Source: Halopseudomonas xinjiangensis (GTDB taxonomy: Bacteria; Pseudomonadota; Gammaproteobacteria; Pseudomonadales; Pseudomonadaceae). Taken from it: a stretch of 64,000 nucleotides of DNA. The translations under genes and the position numbers were made by a program. The stretch is from the NCBI GenBank assembly GCA_011050525.1, contig DRFO01000030.1, positions 248,001 through 312,000 of the forward strand, written 5' to 3'. Numbering within the stretch: the stretch's first letter is position 1; each line of letters starts with the position of its first letter. Of this stretch, positions 32,432 to 42,791 are shown in pieces. The notes below the pieces were generated by a model. The model did no database searches, was not told the origin of the DNA, and worked only from the letters and a program-made list of their open reading frames with translations.

Positions 32432-34684
32432 ATGGTTTTATCTCTGCTTGTAACGTTTTTCGCTGGCTTGCTGGCCCCGCTTTGCCTGACAACCTTGCCT
32501 CCCGTCTGGTTATTGATAGTTTGCGTTTGCCTGCTGCCCCTACTCGTACTTTTCCGTCCCTATGGCAGATTCGCCGCCGCTTTTCTGGCCGGTTTCGTGT
32601 GGGCCGGTGCTGGGCATCAATTAGCTATCAATGATCGCCTCGCCCACGAGCTGGACGGCGAAAGGGTCTGGATCGAGGCTCGAGTGGCTGATCTGCCTGA
32701 AGCCACTGTGACTGGGTGGCGATTTCTACTGGCCGATGCCCATTTGCGCGACAGCGATGCTCCGCTGCCGCTGATTCGTGCCCATTGGTATGGCGGGGAA
32801 CAAGTGGCTGCGGGGGAAATGTGGCGTTTTGAAGCGACATTGCGAAGGCCCAGAGGGATGTCCAATCCAGGCGGGTTCGACTACGAAGCCTGGCTCTATG
32901 CGCAGGGTATTGGGGCCTTGGCGAGCATACGCAGCGGAGAGCGAATCCGAAACGAGCCGGAAGCTGGCACAGACTCGTTCCGCGGTCAGGTTCGGGAGCG
33001 GCTGGTTGATGCATTGCAGCCGATACCCGGCGGGCAACGTTTGATTGCGCTGGTGGTAGGCGATAAAAGTGTGCTCACCAAAGCTGACTGGACGGTCCTG
33101 CAAGCGACGGGAACCAGCCACCTTATGGTGATTTCCGGTTTGCACGTGGGCATGCTCGCGGCAGCGGTGTTTCTCCTTCTCGGAGGGCTGGGCCGGACAG
33201 GCTGGATTTACGTCAGCTGGCCGCGTTTCTGGCTGGCTGCCCCTTTGGGCATAGTGGCTGCAGGAGTTTATGCGGCGCTGGCCGGTTTCGCCGTCCCAAC
33301 CCAGCGGGCGTTAATGATGGTGGCGCTCGTCCTGTTCGCCAAACTGCTGTACCGCCAACCCAACCCCTGGACGTTCTGGCTCGTAGCGATCATCACCGTC
33401 GTAATGCTGGCCCCGGCTGCACCGCTGCGGGCAGGATTCTGGCTCTCGTTCTGCGCCGTCGGGTTGTTGATCTTCGGATTGTCAGGCCGCCTGGCTACGA
33501 GGGGTTTGTGGGCCAGATGGGGACGCGCGCAATGGGTCATATTCATGGGCTTATGGCCCTGGCTGCTGCTGTGGGGGATGCCAGGAAGTCTTGTCGCTCC
33601 GCTGGTCAATGTATTGGCGATTCCCTGGGTAAGCGTCCTGGTGGTGCCAGCGGCACTGACAGGAACGCTTGTCGAGTTGCTGTTTGACGTTCCCTGGTTT
33701 TTATGGGGGGCGGCCTACGCGTTAAATGGATTGTTTCAGGCATTGACCTGGGCGGCTGACTGGCATCCACCTGTTCGGCTTGCGTTCCCTGGCTGGATCT
33801 CCTGGTTGTTCGGCGTTGTCGGGATCACCGCGCTGCTCAGTCCGGTCGGCCGGTTGCTGGGCCTTCCCGCCATGGCCTGTGTGACTGCTTTGCTGTTTCC
33901 GGTATATCAAAGGCCAGCGGAAGGGCAGCTGTGGGTAACGGTCCTGGATGTAGGGCAGGGACTGTCGGTATTGCTCCAGACGCGCCAACACGCATTGCTT
34001 TACGATGCGGGTGCACGACTATCCAGTGGGTTTGATCTTGGCGAGGCGGTAGTGACCCCCGCGCTCATATCCTTTGGTATCAAGCACCTGGACACGCTAT
34101 TGATAAGCCATGCTGACAATGACCATGCGGGAGGTGCGCCAGCTGTCCATCAAGCTTTGTCAGTAGGCAAGGTCATGGCTGGGCAGCATGAAGAGATTGA
34201 TCGTCGGCTGGGTGCCGAACCCTGTGAGGAGGGTGACAACTGGGAATGGAACGGCGTTAGATTTGAAATCGTTTACAGTGCGCTGGCGCCGTTGCCCTCC
34301 AATGAACGCTCATGTGTCTTGCGAGTGGTTGCCGGCGACTCCGGGGTCATGCTGAGTGGTGACCTTGGCATGGACGGGGAATATCAGATGCTACGTCATG
34401 AACTGGGCGCAGATCTGTTGCTGGCACCCCATCATGGTAGCCGTACCTCCTCTTCATATGCGTTCATACGAGCAGTAGATCCCGCCTGGGTGGTATACAG
34501 TGCCGGCCACAACAACAGGTTCAACCATCCGCATCCGCAAGTTGTGGCGCGATACCGCGAATTGCAGGTCGAACCGGTTTATACTGCTGCCTCTGGCGCG
34601 CTACGGTTCGTCCTGGGTGATTCGCCGGGTGGAAGACTTGCCTGGAGCTGGCGGGAGCATTCTCGACGCTTCTGGCATGAATAA
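32432..34684 (+). CDS. comEC: ComEC/Rec2 DNA-uptake channel
   Basis: ComEC transports single-stranded DNA across the inner membrane during natural transformation. The 750-residue protein has an N-terminal DUF4131 region with membrane helices, the competence domain (TSHLMVISGLHVGML, helices to about 490) and a C-terminal metallo-beta-lactamase-like domain with LLISHADNDHAGG and LLLAPHHGSRTSSS. All three domains are complete, so competence is plausible if type IV pili and other factors are present. Confidence 0.93.
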   Translation: MVLSLLVTFFAGLLAPLCLTTLPPVWLLIVCVCLLPLLVLFRPYGRFAAAFLAGFVWAGAGHQLAINDRLAHELDGERVWIEARVADLPEATVTGWRFLLADAHLRDSDAPLPLIRAHWYGGEQVAAGEMWRFEATLRRPRGMSNPGGFDYEAWLYAQGIGALASIRSGERIRNEPEAGTDSFRGQVRERLVDALQPIPGGQRLIALVVGDKSVLTKADWTVLQATGTSHLMVISGLHVGMLAAAVFLLLGGLGRTGWIYVSWPRFWLAAPLGIVAAGVYAALAGFAVPTQRALMMVALVLFAKLLYRQPNPWTFWLVAIITVVMLAPAAPLRAGFWLSFCAVGLLIFGLSGRLATRGLWARWGRAQWVIFMGLWPWLLLWGMPGSLVAPLVNVLAIPWVSVLVVPAALTGTLVELLFDVPWFLWGAAYALNGLFQALTWAADWHPPVRLAFPGWISWLFGVVGITALLSPVGRLLGLPAMACVTALLFPVYQRPAEGQLWVTVLDVGQGLSVLLQTRQHALLYDAGARLSSGFDLGEAVVTPALISFGIKHLDTLLISHADNDHAGGAPAVHQALSVGKVMAGQHEEIDRRLGAEPCEEGDNWEWNGVRFEIVYSALAPLPSNERSCVLRVVAGDSGVMLSGDLGMDGEYQMLRHELGADLLLAPHHGSRTSSSYAFIRAVDPAWVVYSAGHNNRFNHPHPQVVARYRELQVEPVYTAASGALRFVLGDSPGGRLAWSWREHSRRFWHE

Positions 34685-34764
34685 CAACGTTGTTGGCGCT
34701 GTCGATAGATCCGGGCCCCGGGGCCTGTGCTAGAGTAGGCAACCATTTTGGGGAGGGATCGCTT

Positions 34765-35439
34765 GTGTGGGAATTGATCAGTGCAGGGGGTTGGTTGATG
34801 CTGCCAATCCTTGTTTCGTCTGTTATAGCCGTAGCCATCGTTATTGAAAGATTATGGACCCTGCGGGCGAGCAAGATAGCGCCACCAAACCTCCTCAGTC
34901 AGGTATGGCGCTGGGTCAAGGACGGCCAACTGGATGCCGTCAAACTCAAGACCCTGCGCGCCGATTCACCCCTGGGCGAGGTGCTGGCGGCGGGATTGGC
35001 CAACTCCAGGCACGGCCGGGAGATCATGAAGGAAAGCATTCAGGAAGCTGCCGGCAAGGTCATCCACGAAATGGAACGCTACCTGAGCACGCTGGGAACC
35101 ATCGCTGCGATTACGCCGCTGTTGGGACTGCTCGGTACCGTCGTCGGCATGATCGATGTTTTCAGTGCCATCATGATCCAGGGTACGGGTAACACGGGCG
35201 CGCTCGCAGGGGGTATTTCCACTGCCCTGGTCACGACTGCGGCAGGCCTGACGGTTGCCATCCCGGCGCTGTTCTTTCACCGTTTCTTCGTGCGTCGAAT
35301 CGATGAGCTGGTGATTGCCATGGAGCAGGAAGCCACCAAGCTGGTCGAGGTAGTGCAGGGCAATCGTGACGTGGATGCGGTTGGCACTGCTCCGGAGGCC
35401 GCTCCATTGCGCCCCGGCAGTATTCGCAAAGGGGTTTGA
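34765..35439 (+). CDS. exbB: ExbB/TolQ-family proton channel
   Basis: A 224-residue MotA/TolQ/ExbB protein that, with the ExbD-like partner three bases downstream, uses the proton gradient to energise envelope processes such as TonB transport. Three membrane helices are visible (about 4-26, 110-140, 155-180), with conserved ITPLLGLLGTVVGMIDVF and GISTALVTTAAGLTVAIPA. The start is taken as GTG 34765, with AGGGA six bases upstream; a longer frame from 34690 is not supported. This pair sits before lpxK in pseudomonads. Confidence 0.9.
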   Translation: MWELISAGGWLMLPILVSSVIAVAIVIERLWTLRASKIAPPNLLSQVWRWVKDGQLDAVKLKTLRADSPLGEVLAAGLANSRHGREIMKESIQEAAGKVIHEMERYLSTLGTIAAITPLLGLLGTVVGMIDVFSAIMIQGTGNTGALAGGISTALVTTAAGLTVAIPALFFHRFFVRRIDELVIAMEQEATKLVEVVQGNRDVDAVGTAPEAAPLRPGSIRKGV

Positions 35440-35442
35440 ACC

Positions 35443-35877
35443 GTGAACTTCCGTCGTACCAGATCCGAAGAAGTCAGTGTAAATCTCACGCCATTGATCG
35501 ATGTCGTGTTCCTGCTGTTGATTTTCTTTATGGTCTCCACGACATTTACCCGCGAAACTCAGCTTAAGGTCGACCTGCCACAAGCGGCTTCGGGTGATCC
35601 GTCGGAAAGTACCAGCGTGCAGCAGATTGAGGTGACCATCGCCGCTAACGGAGAGGTGGCGATCAATGACAAAGCACTCATGGCGCCGGGCCTCGGTACC
35701 ATCAAGGCTGCCTTGCAACGGGAATCAGGGGGCGACATGAACCTGCCTGTGATTATTACTGCCGATGCCCAGACTCCCCACCAATCGGTCATTACCGCCA
35801 TGGATGCAGCGGGGCAGCTGGGTTTCAGTCGGTTGCGGCTGACCACCAGCGAGATGGGGACGGAAGGGCAGCAGTGA
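35443..35877 (+). CDS. exbD: ExbD/TolR-family protein
   Basis: A 144-residue partner of the ExbB-like protein, with one membrane helix that carries the essential proton-conducting Asp (D20 in NLTPLIDVVFLLLIFFMV) and a periplasmic domain ending QLGFSRLRLTT. It starts with GTG three bases after exbB and overlaps lpxK by four bases, so exbB-exbD-lpxK are co-transcribed. Confidence 0.92.
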   Translation: MNFRRTRSEEVSVNLTPLIDVVFLLLIFFMVSTTFTRETQLKVDLPQAASGDPSESTSVQQIEVTIAANGEVAINDKALMAPGLGTIKAALQRESGGDMNLPVIITADAQTPHQSVITAMDAAGQLGFSRLRLTTSEMGTEGQQ

Positions 35878-36881
35878 AGGGGTTTTCCCTGGAACAGTTC
35901 ATGCTGAAAGCCTGGTACGGTTGCCACGGCTGGCTCTTGTTGCTGCGCCCGCTTTCCTTCCTGTACCGAACGGGAGCAGTGCGTCGACGTCAGCGATACT
36001 TGGCTGGCCTCGCTAAGCATTGGCATCCGCCGGTTCCGCTGATAGTGGTGGGCAATATCACCCTTGGCGGCACCGGTAAAACCCCTATGGTTATCTGGTT
36101 GGTCGACCACCTGCGGCAACAGGGCCGCAGGGTGGGCGTGATTAGCCGGGGATACGGTGCTTCTCCTCCCTCGTTGCCCTGGCTGATAGATCCTGGCAGC
36201 GATGTGCCCGAACAGGTTGGCGATGAGCCCCTGCTGATCGCCCGGCGTTGCTCGGTTCCGGTGGTCGTCGATCCGGTCCGTTCCCGCGCCGCCCGTTTTT
36301 TACTCGATGAGCAGACGGTAGATGTCATTGTCAGTGATGACGGGCTGCAGCACTATGCCATGGGCCGCACCCTGGAGCTGGTCATGATCGACCATCGCCG
36401 TGGGTTGGGGAATGCCCGCTGTCTTCCCGAGGGGCCTCTGCGCGAGCCGGTTGAAAGACTCGCAACAGTTGATTTCGTTATCCGCAACGGCGCAGACGCA
36501 GACGGGGAAAACAGTTACGCCATGCGTCTGGCTCCTGCTGCCCTGATCAATGTGCTTAGCGGAGAGATCTGCGCCGTAGCCAACTGGGTGGGTGGCCGAG
36601 AGGTCAATGCTGTCGCTGGAATAGGCAACCCGCAACGTTTCTTCGAAACGCTCGAGAGCCTGTCGTTCGTGCCAAAGAAATATGCCTTTCCCGATCATGC
36701 CCGTTACAATGCCGCCAGTTTTTCCGGGTTTGATCCTGCTATGCCAGTGATCATGACCGAAAAGGACGCCGTGAAATGTTGCGGGTTCGCCGAGCCCAAC
36801 TGGTGGTATCTGAGTGTCGAGGCATCAATGAGCGAGGCCTTTGTTCAACGTTTCGATGCAGCTTTGAGTGCGGCTAAATAG
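35874..36881 (+). CDS. lpxK: Tetraacyldisaccharide 4'-kinase LpxK
   Basis: LpxK phosphorylates the lipid A disaccharide at the 4' position, on the inner face of the inner membrane. The 335-residue protein has the P-loop [12 protein letters not shown] (60-71), the conserved VISRGYG and ISDDGLQHY-like [11 protein letters not shown]. The GTG start overlaps the exbD stop; an ATG at 35901 is possible but would shorten the N-terminal helix. Trm112 and kdsB follow, a lipopolysaccharide-centred group. Confidence 0.94.
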   Translation: MKGFSLEQFMLKAWYGCHGWLLLLRPLSFLYRTGAVRRRQRYLAGLAKHWHPPVPLIVVGNITLGGTGKTPMVIWLVDHLRQQGRRVGVISRGYGASPPSLPWLIDPGSDVPEQVGDEPLLIARRCSVPVVVDPVRSRAARFLLDEQTVDVIVSDDGLQHYAMGRTLELVMIDHRRGLGNARCLPEGPLREPVERLATVDFVIRNGADADGENSYAMRLAPAALINVLSGEICAVANWVGGREVNAVAGIGNPQRFFETLESLSFVPKKYAFPDHARYNAASFSGFDPAMPVIMTEKDAVKCCGFAEPNWWYLSVEASMSEAFVQRFDAALSAAK

Positions 36882-36901
36882 TTTTCTTCAGGAGTCATAC
36901 G

Positions 36902-37087
36902 ATGGATCCCAAACTGCTCGATATTCTAGCCTGCCCGTTATGCAAAGGCCCGTTGGCTCAGAACACCGACAAGACCGAGCTCTGGTGTCGTGCCGATGGC
37001 CTGGCCTATCCTGTTCGGGATGGCATTCCGGTGATGCTGGAAGGGGAGGCTCGTGCTCTGGATGCTGACGAGCGCCTGGATCGTTGA
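36902..37087 (+). CDS. Trm112-like zinc-finger protein
   Basis: A 61-residue Trm112 family protein (YcaR type) with [13 protein letters not shown] and the Asp-Gly-Ile-Pro motif RDGIPVML. Such proteins serve as small activator partners of methyltransferases in eukaryotes; the bacterial role is not settled. Only one full Cys pair is visible. It lies between lpxK and kdsB and ends overlapping the region before the kdsB start. Confidence 0.88.
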   Translation: MDPKLLDILACPLCKGPLAQNTDKTELWCRADGLAYPVRDGIPVMLEGEARALDADERLDR

Positions 37088-37089
37088 GC

Positions 37090-37848
37090 ATGTATCACGT
37101 CATCATTCCGGCCCGTTACGCATCCACCCGCTTACCAGGCAAGCCGCTGCAGGACATAGCAGGCAAGCCGATGATCCAGCATGTGTGGGAGCAGGCGCGT
37201 AAAAGCCGGGCGGCAAGCGTTACGGTTGCCACCGACGATCAACGAATCGCCGATGCTTGCGGTGAATTTGGAGCCGATGTGGTAATGACCCGCTCCGATC
37301 ATCCTTCCGGTACTGACCGCCTGCAGGAAGTGGTCTCCCAGTTGGGGCTCGCCGACGACGCTTGCGTCGTCAACGTTCAGGGTGACGAGCCGATGATCCC
37401 GCCAGCGCTCATTGAGCAGGTCGCCGAGAACCTGCTTTCTTTCCCGGAAGCCAGTATCGCTACGTTGTCCGAACCCTTGACGGATATCGATACGCTGTTC
37501 AACCCCAACGCGGTCAAGGTTGTGTCTGACCATCGCGGCTTCGCCTTGTATTTCAGCCGTGCTCCAATGCCCTGGTGTCGGGATGCCTTCGCCATCAAGC
37601 CCAATGAATTGCCCCCCGGGGTTCCTTTCCAGCGGCATATCGGACTCTATGCTTACAAAGTCCGGTTTCTGCATGATTATGTTTGCTGGCCGGCTAGCCC
37701 CATTGAGTCGGCGGAAGCGCTGGAGCAGCTGCGAGCGTTGTGGTTTGGATGTCGTATCCACGTAGCCGTTGCCCGCGAAACGCCGCCAGCCGGGGTTGAT
37801 ACGGCGGCAGATCTGGACAGAGTTCGAGCGCTACTGGGAGCCGGATGA
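37090..37848 (+). CDS. kdsB: CMP-KDO synthetase KdsB
   Basis: KdsB activates KDO for lipopolysaccharide core assembly. The 252-residue protein has the nucleotide-binding start [16 protein letters not shown], the VVNVQGDEP motif and [17 protein letters not shown] at 37084 would add two residues and overlap the preceding stop; ATG 37090 is preferred. In P. aeruginosa a tyrosine phosphatase gene comes next; here murB follows directly. Confidence 0.95.
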   Translation: MYHVIIPARYASTRLPGKPLQDIAGKPMIQHVWEQARKSRAASVTVATDDQRIADACGEFGADVVMTRSDHPSGTDRLQEVVSQLGLADDACVVNVQGDEPMIPPALIEQVAENLLSFPEASIATLSEPLTDIDTLFNPNAVKVVSDHRGFALYFSRAPMPWCRDAFAIKPNELPPGVPFQRHIGLYAYKVRFLHDYVCWPASPIESAEALEQLRALWFGCRIHVAVARETPPAGVDTAADLDRVRALLGAG

Positions 37849-37916
37849 TCCGACCCCCTGGATCTGCACGTACAGGGCCCATCCAGTGCAATTACTTCCT
37901 TTGAGTCTGTAATGAC

Positions 37917-38942
37917 GTGACCTTATCCATAACAGAGCAGGTTGATCTGCAGCCTTACAACTCCTTCGGCATTGCCGAGCGGGCGCGCCAATTGGTTCTG
38001 GTTCACAGTGAGCGCGCATTGCATTGCGCGCTGACGCTAGCTGCCGCACGTGAATGGCCGGTAACCCTGCTCGGAGGGGGGAGCAATGTCGTTCTAACAG
38101 GGGAGCTGCCCGGTTTGGTCGTGGTGATGCGCAACCGAGGCAGGCGGGTGCTGTCACGAGAGTCTGAAACGGTGGTGATAGAAGCCGAGGCTGGAGAGAA
38201 CTGGCATGCGCTGGTGAACTGGACACTGGACCTTGGACTGTCAGGTCTTGAGAACCTATCGCTTATACCCGGTACGGTGGGCGCTTCACCCGTGCAGAAT
38301 ATCGGCGCATATGGGGTTGAATTGCAGGACGTGTTCGAAAGTCTGGATGCTTTTGATCGCCAGACAGGGCAGACACATCAGTTCACTCTGCAAGATTGCT
38401 GTTTTGCCTACCGCGACAGTTTGTTCAAGCAGCGACCTGGGCGCTACGTCATCTTGCGGGTGCGCTTGCGTCTGTCCCGGCGCCAGCAACTAAAAATCGA
38501 CTATGGTCCACTGAAAGCGGCCTGGCTAGCCACGGGCCTAACCCATGCCAGCGCGCGGGTTGTGAGTGAACTGGTGTGCACTATTCGCCGCTCGAAATTA
38601 CCTGACCCGGCGAAGCTGGGGAATGCTGGCAGCTTTTTCAAGAATCCACTGGTAACGGCCGCTCAGGCTGAGCAGTTGACCAGGACCTGGCCACAATTAC
38701 CCTGTTATCCCCAATCGAATGGCGGTGCCAAGCTCGCGGCTGGCTGGTTGATTGATCAGGCTGGGTGGAAAGGTCACCGGCAGGGTGCTGTTGGGGTGCA
38801 TAGCGAGCAGGCGCTGGTGCTGGTGAATTTCGGCGGAGCCAGGGGTGATGAGGTGATGACTTTGGCCAGGCGAATTCAGGCCGATATTCGTCAACGCTTT
38901 GGCATCGAACTAGAGATGGAGCCGCAACTTATCGGCGGTTGA
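37917..38942 (+). CDS. murB: UDP-N-acetylenolpyruvoylglucosamine reductase MurB
   Basis: MurB makes UDP-MurNAc with NADPH and FAD, an early cytoplasmic step of peptidoglycan synthesis. The 341-residue protein is type I (E. coli-like) in length. It has the FAD motif LGGGSNVVL, NLSLIPGTVGASPVQNIGAYG, the catalytic Ser in LGNAGSFFKNP and GAKLAAGWLIDQAG near the end. The GTG start at 37917 has only a weak ribosome-binding site. A strong terminator separates it from the convergent rne. Confidence 0.94.
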   Translation: MTLSITEQVDLQPYNSFGIAERARQLVLVHSERALHCALTLAAAREWPVTLLGGGSNVVLTGELPGLVVVMRNRGRRVLSRESETVVIEAEAGENWHALVNWTLDLGLSGLENLSLIPGTVGASPVQNIGAYGVELQDVFESLDAFDRQTGQTHQFTLQDCCFAYRDSLFKQRPGRYVILRVRLRLSRRQQLKIDYGPLKAAWLATGLTHASARVVSELVCTIRRSKLPDPAKLGNAGSFFKNPLVTAAQAEQLTRTWPQLPCYPQSNGGAKLAAGWLIDQAGWKGHRQGAVGVHSEQALVLVNFGGARGDEVMTLARRIQADIRQRFGIELEMEPQLIGG

Positions 38943-38946
38943 ATTG

Positions 38947-38974
38947 AAAAGGGGATGCCGAAGCATCCCCTTTT
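38947..38974. terminator. Bidirectional terminator between murB and rne
   Basis: AAAAGGGGATGC (38947-38958) pairs perfectly with GCATCCCCTTTT (38963-38974) around a CGAA loop. The A and T runs on both sides let it stop transcripts from either convergent gene. Confidence 0.9.
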
Positions 38975-38992
38975 TGTTTCCTCGGTCAGAGC

Positions 38993-41900
38993 TTACTGTT
39001 TAGGCTCTTCCCGCTGCTGCTCAAGTACGCTGGTGTCCGGGTTTCCGTCCTTGCCCGTACCGTCATGGGTTGGCTTGGTCTTGGTTGTATCCGCATCCTC
39101 ACCCTCTTCAAGCTGCTGGGCGGGTACATTAGTATCCGGATGACCCTTTACGTCGCTAGGCTCAGGCAGCACCTCGGAGCTCTCTACCTCTGAGCGCGTC
39201 GGTGCATCAAATTGCTGCTCCAGAACGCTGGTTTCCGGATTAGCGCCGCCACCAGTGCCGTCGTGGGTCGGCTTGAGGTCCGATGATTCGGCTGGTTGCT
39301 CGAACTGCTGAGCGAGCACTTGCGTCTCCGGATGGCTCTCGGTTCCGGTAGCGTCTGCTGACTCCGGCGCCTCCGCCGTGGCGATGGGAGACGCCGCCTC
39401 CGGTTCAGAAACGCCAGCGCCCGCCGGCTTGGGCTCATTCGCCTGCTGCTCGGCAAGGCGCTTGGCTTCCAACTGACGACGCCGGATTTCACGCGGGTCG
39501 TTGTAGGCACGGCCGCTTTCGGTCACGACTGGAGCAGCCTTGGCCGCCTCAACTGTGGGCGCGACCGGTGCGTCTTCAACTGCGGCGATGCTGGTCTGCG
39601 TGTCATCGCTTGCGGCAGGTTGATCAGGGGTTGCTTGAACAGACGGGGTCTGTTCAACATCCTGGCTGACCGGCTGCTCATTCTTGACGACCTCAGGCTC
39701 GCTTTGCTCGGTTGATGATTCCAGATCGTCCCCGGCATCTTGCCGATTGGACTGGCTGAAAGACTCAACAGCATTCTCGATCGATTGCTCGACGTTGACT
39801 ACGGTTTGATTCAACCCCTCTTCGACGGGCAATGTCACTTCGTCGAGCGGGTTGGAGGAAGACATTTCTGCTTCAACTTGTCTTTCGGTCTGGGTCTCAG
39901 GCTGAGACATCTCTCCCATGGAAGATGCCATGGCGGCCGTTGCAGCAATGGCCGCCGCAGGCGGCACTATGTCGCTGGAAGGCTCGGAAGCGTCAACCGG
40001 GTTTTCTGGCCGAACGGAATCAGAAGCCGCTGCGGTTTCTTCCTGGCCGGGACGGCTGCGGCGATTGTTGCGCCGACGCTGGCTGTTACGGGAGCGGCGC
40101 TTGGGACGATCGCTCTCGCTTCCATCCTCGGCTTGCTCGACTGAGTTGTTGACGTCCTCGACGTCAACGGCCTCGTCGTTGCGCTGTGGACGGCGCTCGG
40201 CTGGGGCTGCGCTGCGGGTGTTCTCCTCGTCACGCTGCGGGCGCTGCTCGGAAGCTTCCGGGCTGCGACGGCGGCGGCGAGTGCTTGGTGTGGTTTCAAC
40301 CGGTGCGCTTTCTACCGACTGATCGACTACCTCGGCCTTGCGTTCCTGACGCTCGGGGCGTTCTCCCCTCGCAGGACGCGCAGTCTGCGGTTTTTCGCCA
40401 CGTTCTGGCCGTTCACTACGCTCGGCTCGTTCAGGGCGCTGACGGCGAGGGCGGGAATTGCGACCTTCGCCGCCACGGCTGTTGTCTTTCGCAGGTTTGC
40501 GTTCAGTGCTGGCAGCGGCCGGTTTGCTTTCCTTCGCAGCGGGTTGCTCGTCACTGGCAAACAAGCTTACCAGTGATTTGATCAGCCCCTTGAACAGGCC
40601 AGGCTGGGTTTCATGAATGGCCTGGGTGGCGGCAATCGGCGCAGGTGCCGGGGCAGGGCGAGAAGGAGCAATGCTCTTCACGGCTGCTTCCTGGCGCACA
40701 ATGGCACGAGTCTGACTGACCGGAGTCGGCTCTTCGGCTTCGATGTCAGCGCTCATGGTGTAGCTGGTCTCACCGTTGAGTACTGCCTCGTGATCATCAC
40801 GCAGACGTTGCACATCGAAATGCGGCGTTTCCATGTGTTCGCTTGGCAAAATCAGCAGCCGCACCTTGGTGCGCGCTTCGGTTTTTGCCAGCGCATCACG
40901 CTTTTCGTTCAGCAGAAAGGTGGCGACAGCAATCGGCACGTGGGCACGTACCTCTGCAGTGCGCTCCTTCAGTGCCTCTTCCTCTATCAGGCGCAGGACG
41001 GAAAGCGACAGCGACTCGACGTCACGAATGGTGCCCCGGCCGTTACAGCGCGGGCAGACGATACCGCTGGTTTCGCCAAGAGAAGGACGCAGGCGCTGAC
41101 GCGACATTTCCAGCAAGCCAAAGCGAGAGATGCGTCCAACCTGGACGCGAGCGCGATCAGCTTCGAGGCTTTCACGCACCTTTTCTTCAACGGCGCGCTG
41201 GTTCTTGGCCGGGGTCATGTCGATAAAGTCGATGACGATCAGGCCGCCGATGTCACGCAGCCGGAGCTGACGGGCGATTTCTTCCGCCGCTTCCAGGTTC
41301 GTCTGCAACGCGGTTTCTTCAATGTCGCCGCCTTTGGTGGCGCGGGCCGAGTTGATATCGACCGATACAAGAGCTTCAGTGTGGTCGATAACAATCGAAC
41401 CGCCAGACGGCAACTTAACTTCGCGTTCAAAGGCGGTTTCGATCTGGCTTTCGATCTGGAAGCGGTTGAACAGGGGAACGCTGTCTTCGTACAGCTTGAC
41501 CTTGCTCGCGTACTGCGGCATGACCTGACTGATGAAGTTCATTGCCTCTTCCTTCACCGTCTCGCTGTCGATCAGTACTTCGCCAATGTCCTGGCGCAGA
41601 TAATCGCGGATGGCGCGGATGATAACGTTGCTTTCCTGGTAGATCAGGAAGGTGCCGCTACGTTCGGTGGAGGCGCCCTTGATCGCTTCCCAGAGTTGCA
41701 GCAGATAATCCAGGTCCCACTGCAGTTCTTCGGCGCTGCGGCCAAGACCTGCGGTGCGTACGATCATACCCATGTCAGCAGGAACGTTGAGACTGTTAAG
41801 GGCCTCACGCAGTTCGTTGCGCTCTTCGCCTTCGATTCGGCGGGAAATACCCCCTGCTCGGGGGTTGTTGGGCATCAATACCAGATAACGGCCGGCGAGG

Positions 41901-42256
41901 CTGATGAAGCTGGTCAGGGCTGCGCCCTTGTTGCCGCGCTCTTCCTTGTCGACCTGGACGATAATTTCCTGGCCTTCCTTGAGAACGTCCTTAATGTTGA
42001 CGCGCCCTTCAGGCTGCCTGGAAAAGTATTCGCGGGAAATTTCCTTGAGGGGTAGAAAACCGTGACGCTCGGAACCGAAGTCCACAAAAGCGGCTTCCAG
42101 GCTGGGCTCGACGCGGGTGATCCGGCCTTTATAGATGTTGGCTTTCTTCTGTTCACGAGCACCGGATTCTATATCCAGATCGTACAGGCGCTGGCCATCT
42201 ACCAGGGCTACGCGCAACTCTTCTGGCTGAGTTGCGTTGATCAGCATTCTTTTCAT
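38993..42256 (-). CDS. rne: Ribonuclease E
   Basis: RNase E is the main mRNA-decay endonuclease and scaffold of the degradosome. The 1087-residue protein has the S1 domain (about 35-120), the 5'-sensor/RNase H-like part, the catalytic Asp pair in [10 protein letters not shown] and IVIDFIDM, and the Zn-link CPRCNGRG. The long C-terminal half is disordered, with Arg-rich blocks (about 590-760), an NDPR motif near residue 919 that resembles the partner-binding motif reported for P. aeruginosa, and four copies of an H/N-P-E/D-T-x-V-x-x-Q-Q repeat in the last 114 residues. The ATG at 42256 is chosen over an upstream in-frame codon at 42304. Confidence 0.96.
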   Translation of the reverse strand: MKRMLINATQPEELRVALVDGQRLYDLDIESGAREQKKANIYKGRITRVEPSLEAAFVDFGSERHGFLPLKEISREYFSRQPEGRVNIKDVLKEGQEIIVQVDKEERGNKGAALTSFISLAGRYLVLMPNNPRAGGISRRIEGEERNELREALNSLNVPADMGMIVRTAGLGRSAEELQWDLDYLLQLWEAIKGASTERSGTFLIYQESNVIIRAIRDYLRQDIGEVLIDSETVKEEAMNFISQVMPQYASKVKLYEDSVPLFNRFQIESQIETAFEREVKLPSGGSIVIDHTEALVSVDINSARATKGGDIEETALQTNLEAAEEIARQLRLRDIGGLIVIDFIDMTPAKNQRAVEEKVRESLEADRARVQVGRISRFGLLEMSRQRLRPSLGETSGIVCPRCNGRGTIRDVESLSLSVLRLIEEEALKERTAEVRAHVPIAVATFLLNEKRDALAKTEARTKVRLLILPSEHMETPHFDVQRLRDDHEAVLNGETSYTMSADIEAEEPTPVSQTRAIVRQEAAVKSIAPSRPAPAPAPIAATQAIHETQPGLFKGLIKSLVSLFASDEQPAAKESKPAAASTERKPAKDNSRGGEGRNSRPRRQRPERAERSERPERGEKPQTARPARGERPERQERKAEVVDQSVESAPVETTPSTRRRRRSPEASEQRPQRDEENTRSAAPAERRPQRNDEAVDVEDVNNSVEQAEDGSESDRPKRRSRNSQRRRNNRRSRPGQEETAAASDSVRPENPVDASEPSSDIVPPAAAIAATAAMASSMGEMSQPETQTERQVEAEMSSSNPLDEVTLPVEEGLNQTVVNVEQSIENAVESFSQSNRQDAGDDLESSTEQSEPEVVKNEQPVSQDVEQTPSVQATPDQPAASDDTQTSIAAVEDAPVAPTVEAAKAAPVVTESGRAYNDPREIRRRQLEAKRLAEQQANEPKPAGAGVSEPEAASPIATAEAPESADATGTESHPETQVLAQQFEQPAESSDLKPTHDGTGGGANPETSVLEQQFDAPTRSEVESSEVLPEPSDVKGHPDTNVPAQQLEEGEDADTTKTKPTHDGTGKDGNPDTSVLEQQREEPKQ

Positions 42257-42575
42257 GAAGTACCGTTGTGTTCCAGTGCTACCCGGAAAACACGAATACG
42301 GCACCTGCGACTCTTCCGTTAGGTGTCAGGTGTGTTTCTGCTTGGGCCAACCTTGCCCTTGTTCAGAGTTCATATCGCAGCCTGTTGGGCATCGACAGTT
42401 CAGTCTGTGGCGAGTACAGAGAAACGTTACTTTAGGGAGGAATCAGCCGGACTGGGAACGGGGACACATTGAATGGCAAGTGTCAGCGCTCGTCACATGA
42501 TCCTGAAGCTGTGCATCTCCACCTAAACACTTACCCATCTGAATCGGGTGCCGCTCATCGCTTTTCGGGAGCGGG

Positions 42576-42603
42576 TTGATATTCTGCCTGCCCTAATTGG
42601 CAA
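42576..42603 (-). promoter_or_regulatory. Possible rne promoter and long 5' leader
   Basis: On the minus strand TTGCCA (plus 42598-42603) and TATCAA (plus 42576-42581) are 16 bases apart. This would give a 5' leader of about 310 bases, similar in length to the self-regulating rne leader of E. coli. A possible leader hairpin pairs CACCTG (42302-42307) with CAGGTG (42327-42332). Nothing else stands out in the 535-base gap 42257-42791. Confidence 0.35.
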
Positions 42604-42791
42604 GCAGCGTGTCGATCATGAGGCTCGCCGGTTTGTCTTGTGGCCTGGCGAAGGCTCTATGTCGGTATTTCTGGGGATCATTACATGGCTTTTAAGTGCC
42701 TGGTTTCCCCAGCTGCAATAACCGCAGCTCGCCGGACTATATCAGTATTTTTTAAGTGCTTCAATTGCATGAAAAAATGTATTATGCGCGG

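Noticed and set aside
40613-42055. A 480-residue frame antisense to rne
   Set aside because: Shadow of the rne coding sequence in a GC-rich third-position pattern; no motif or start signal supports it.
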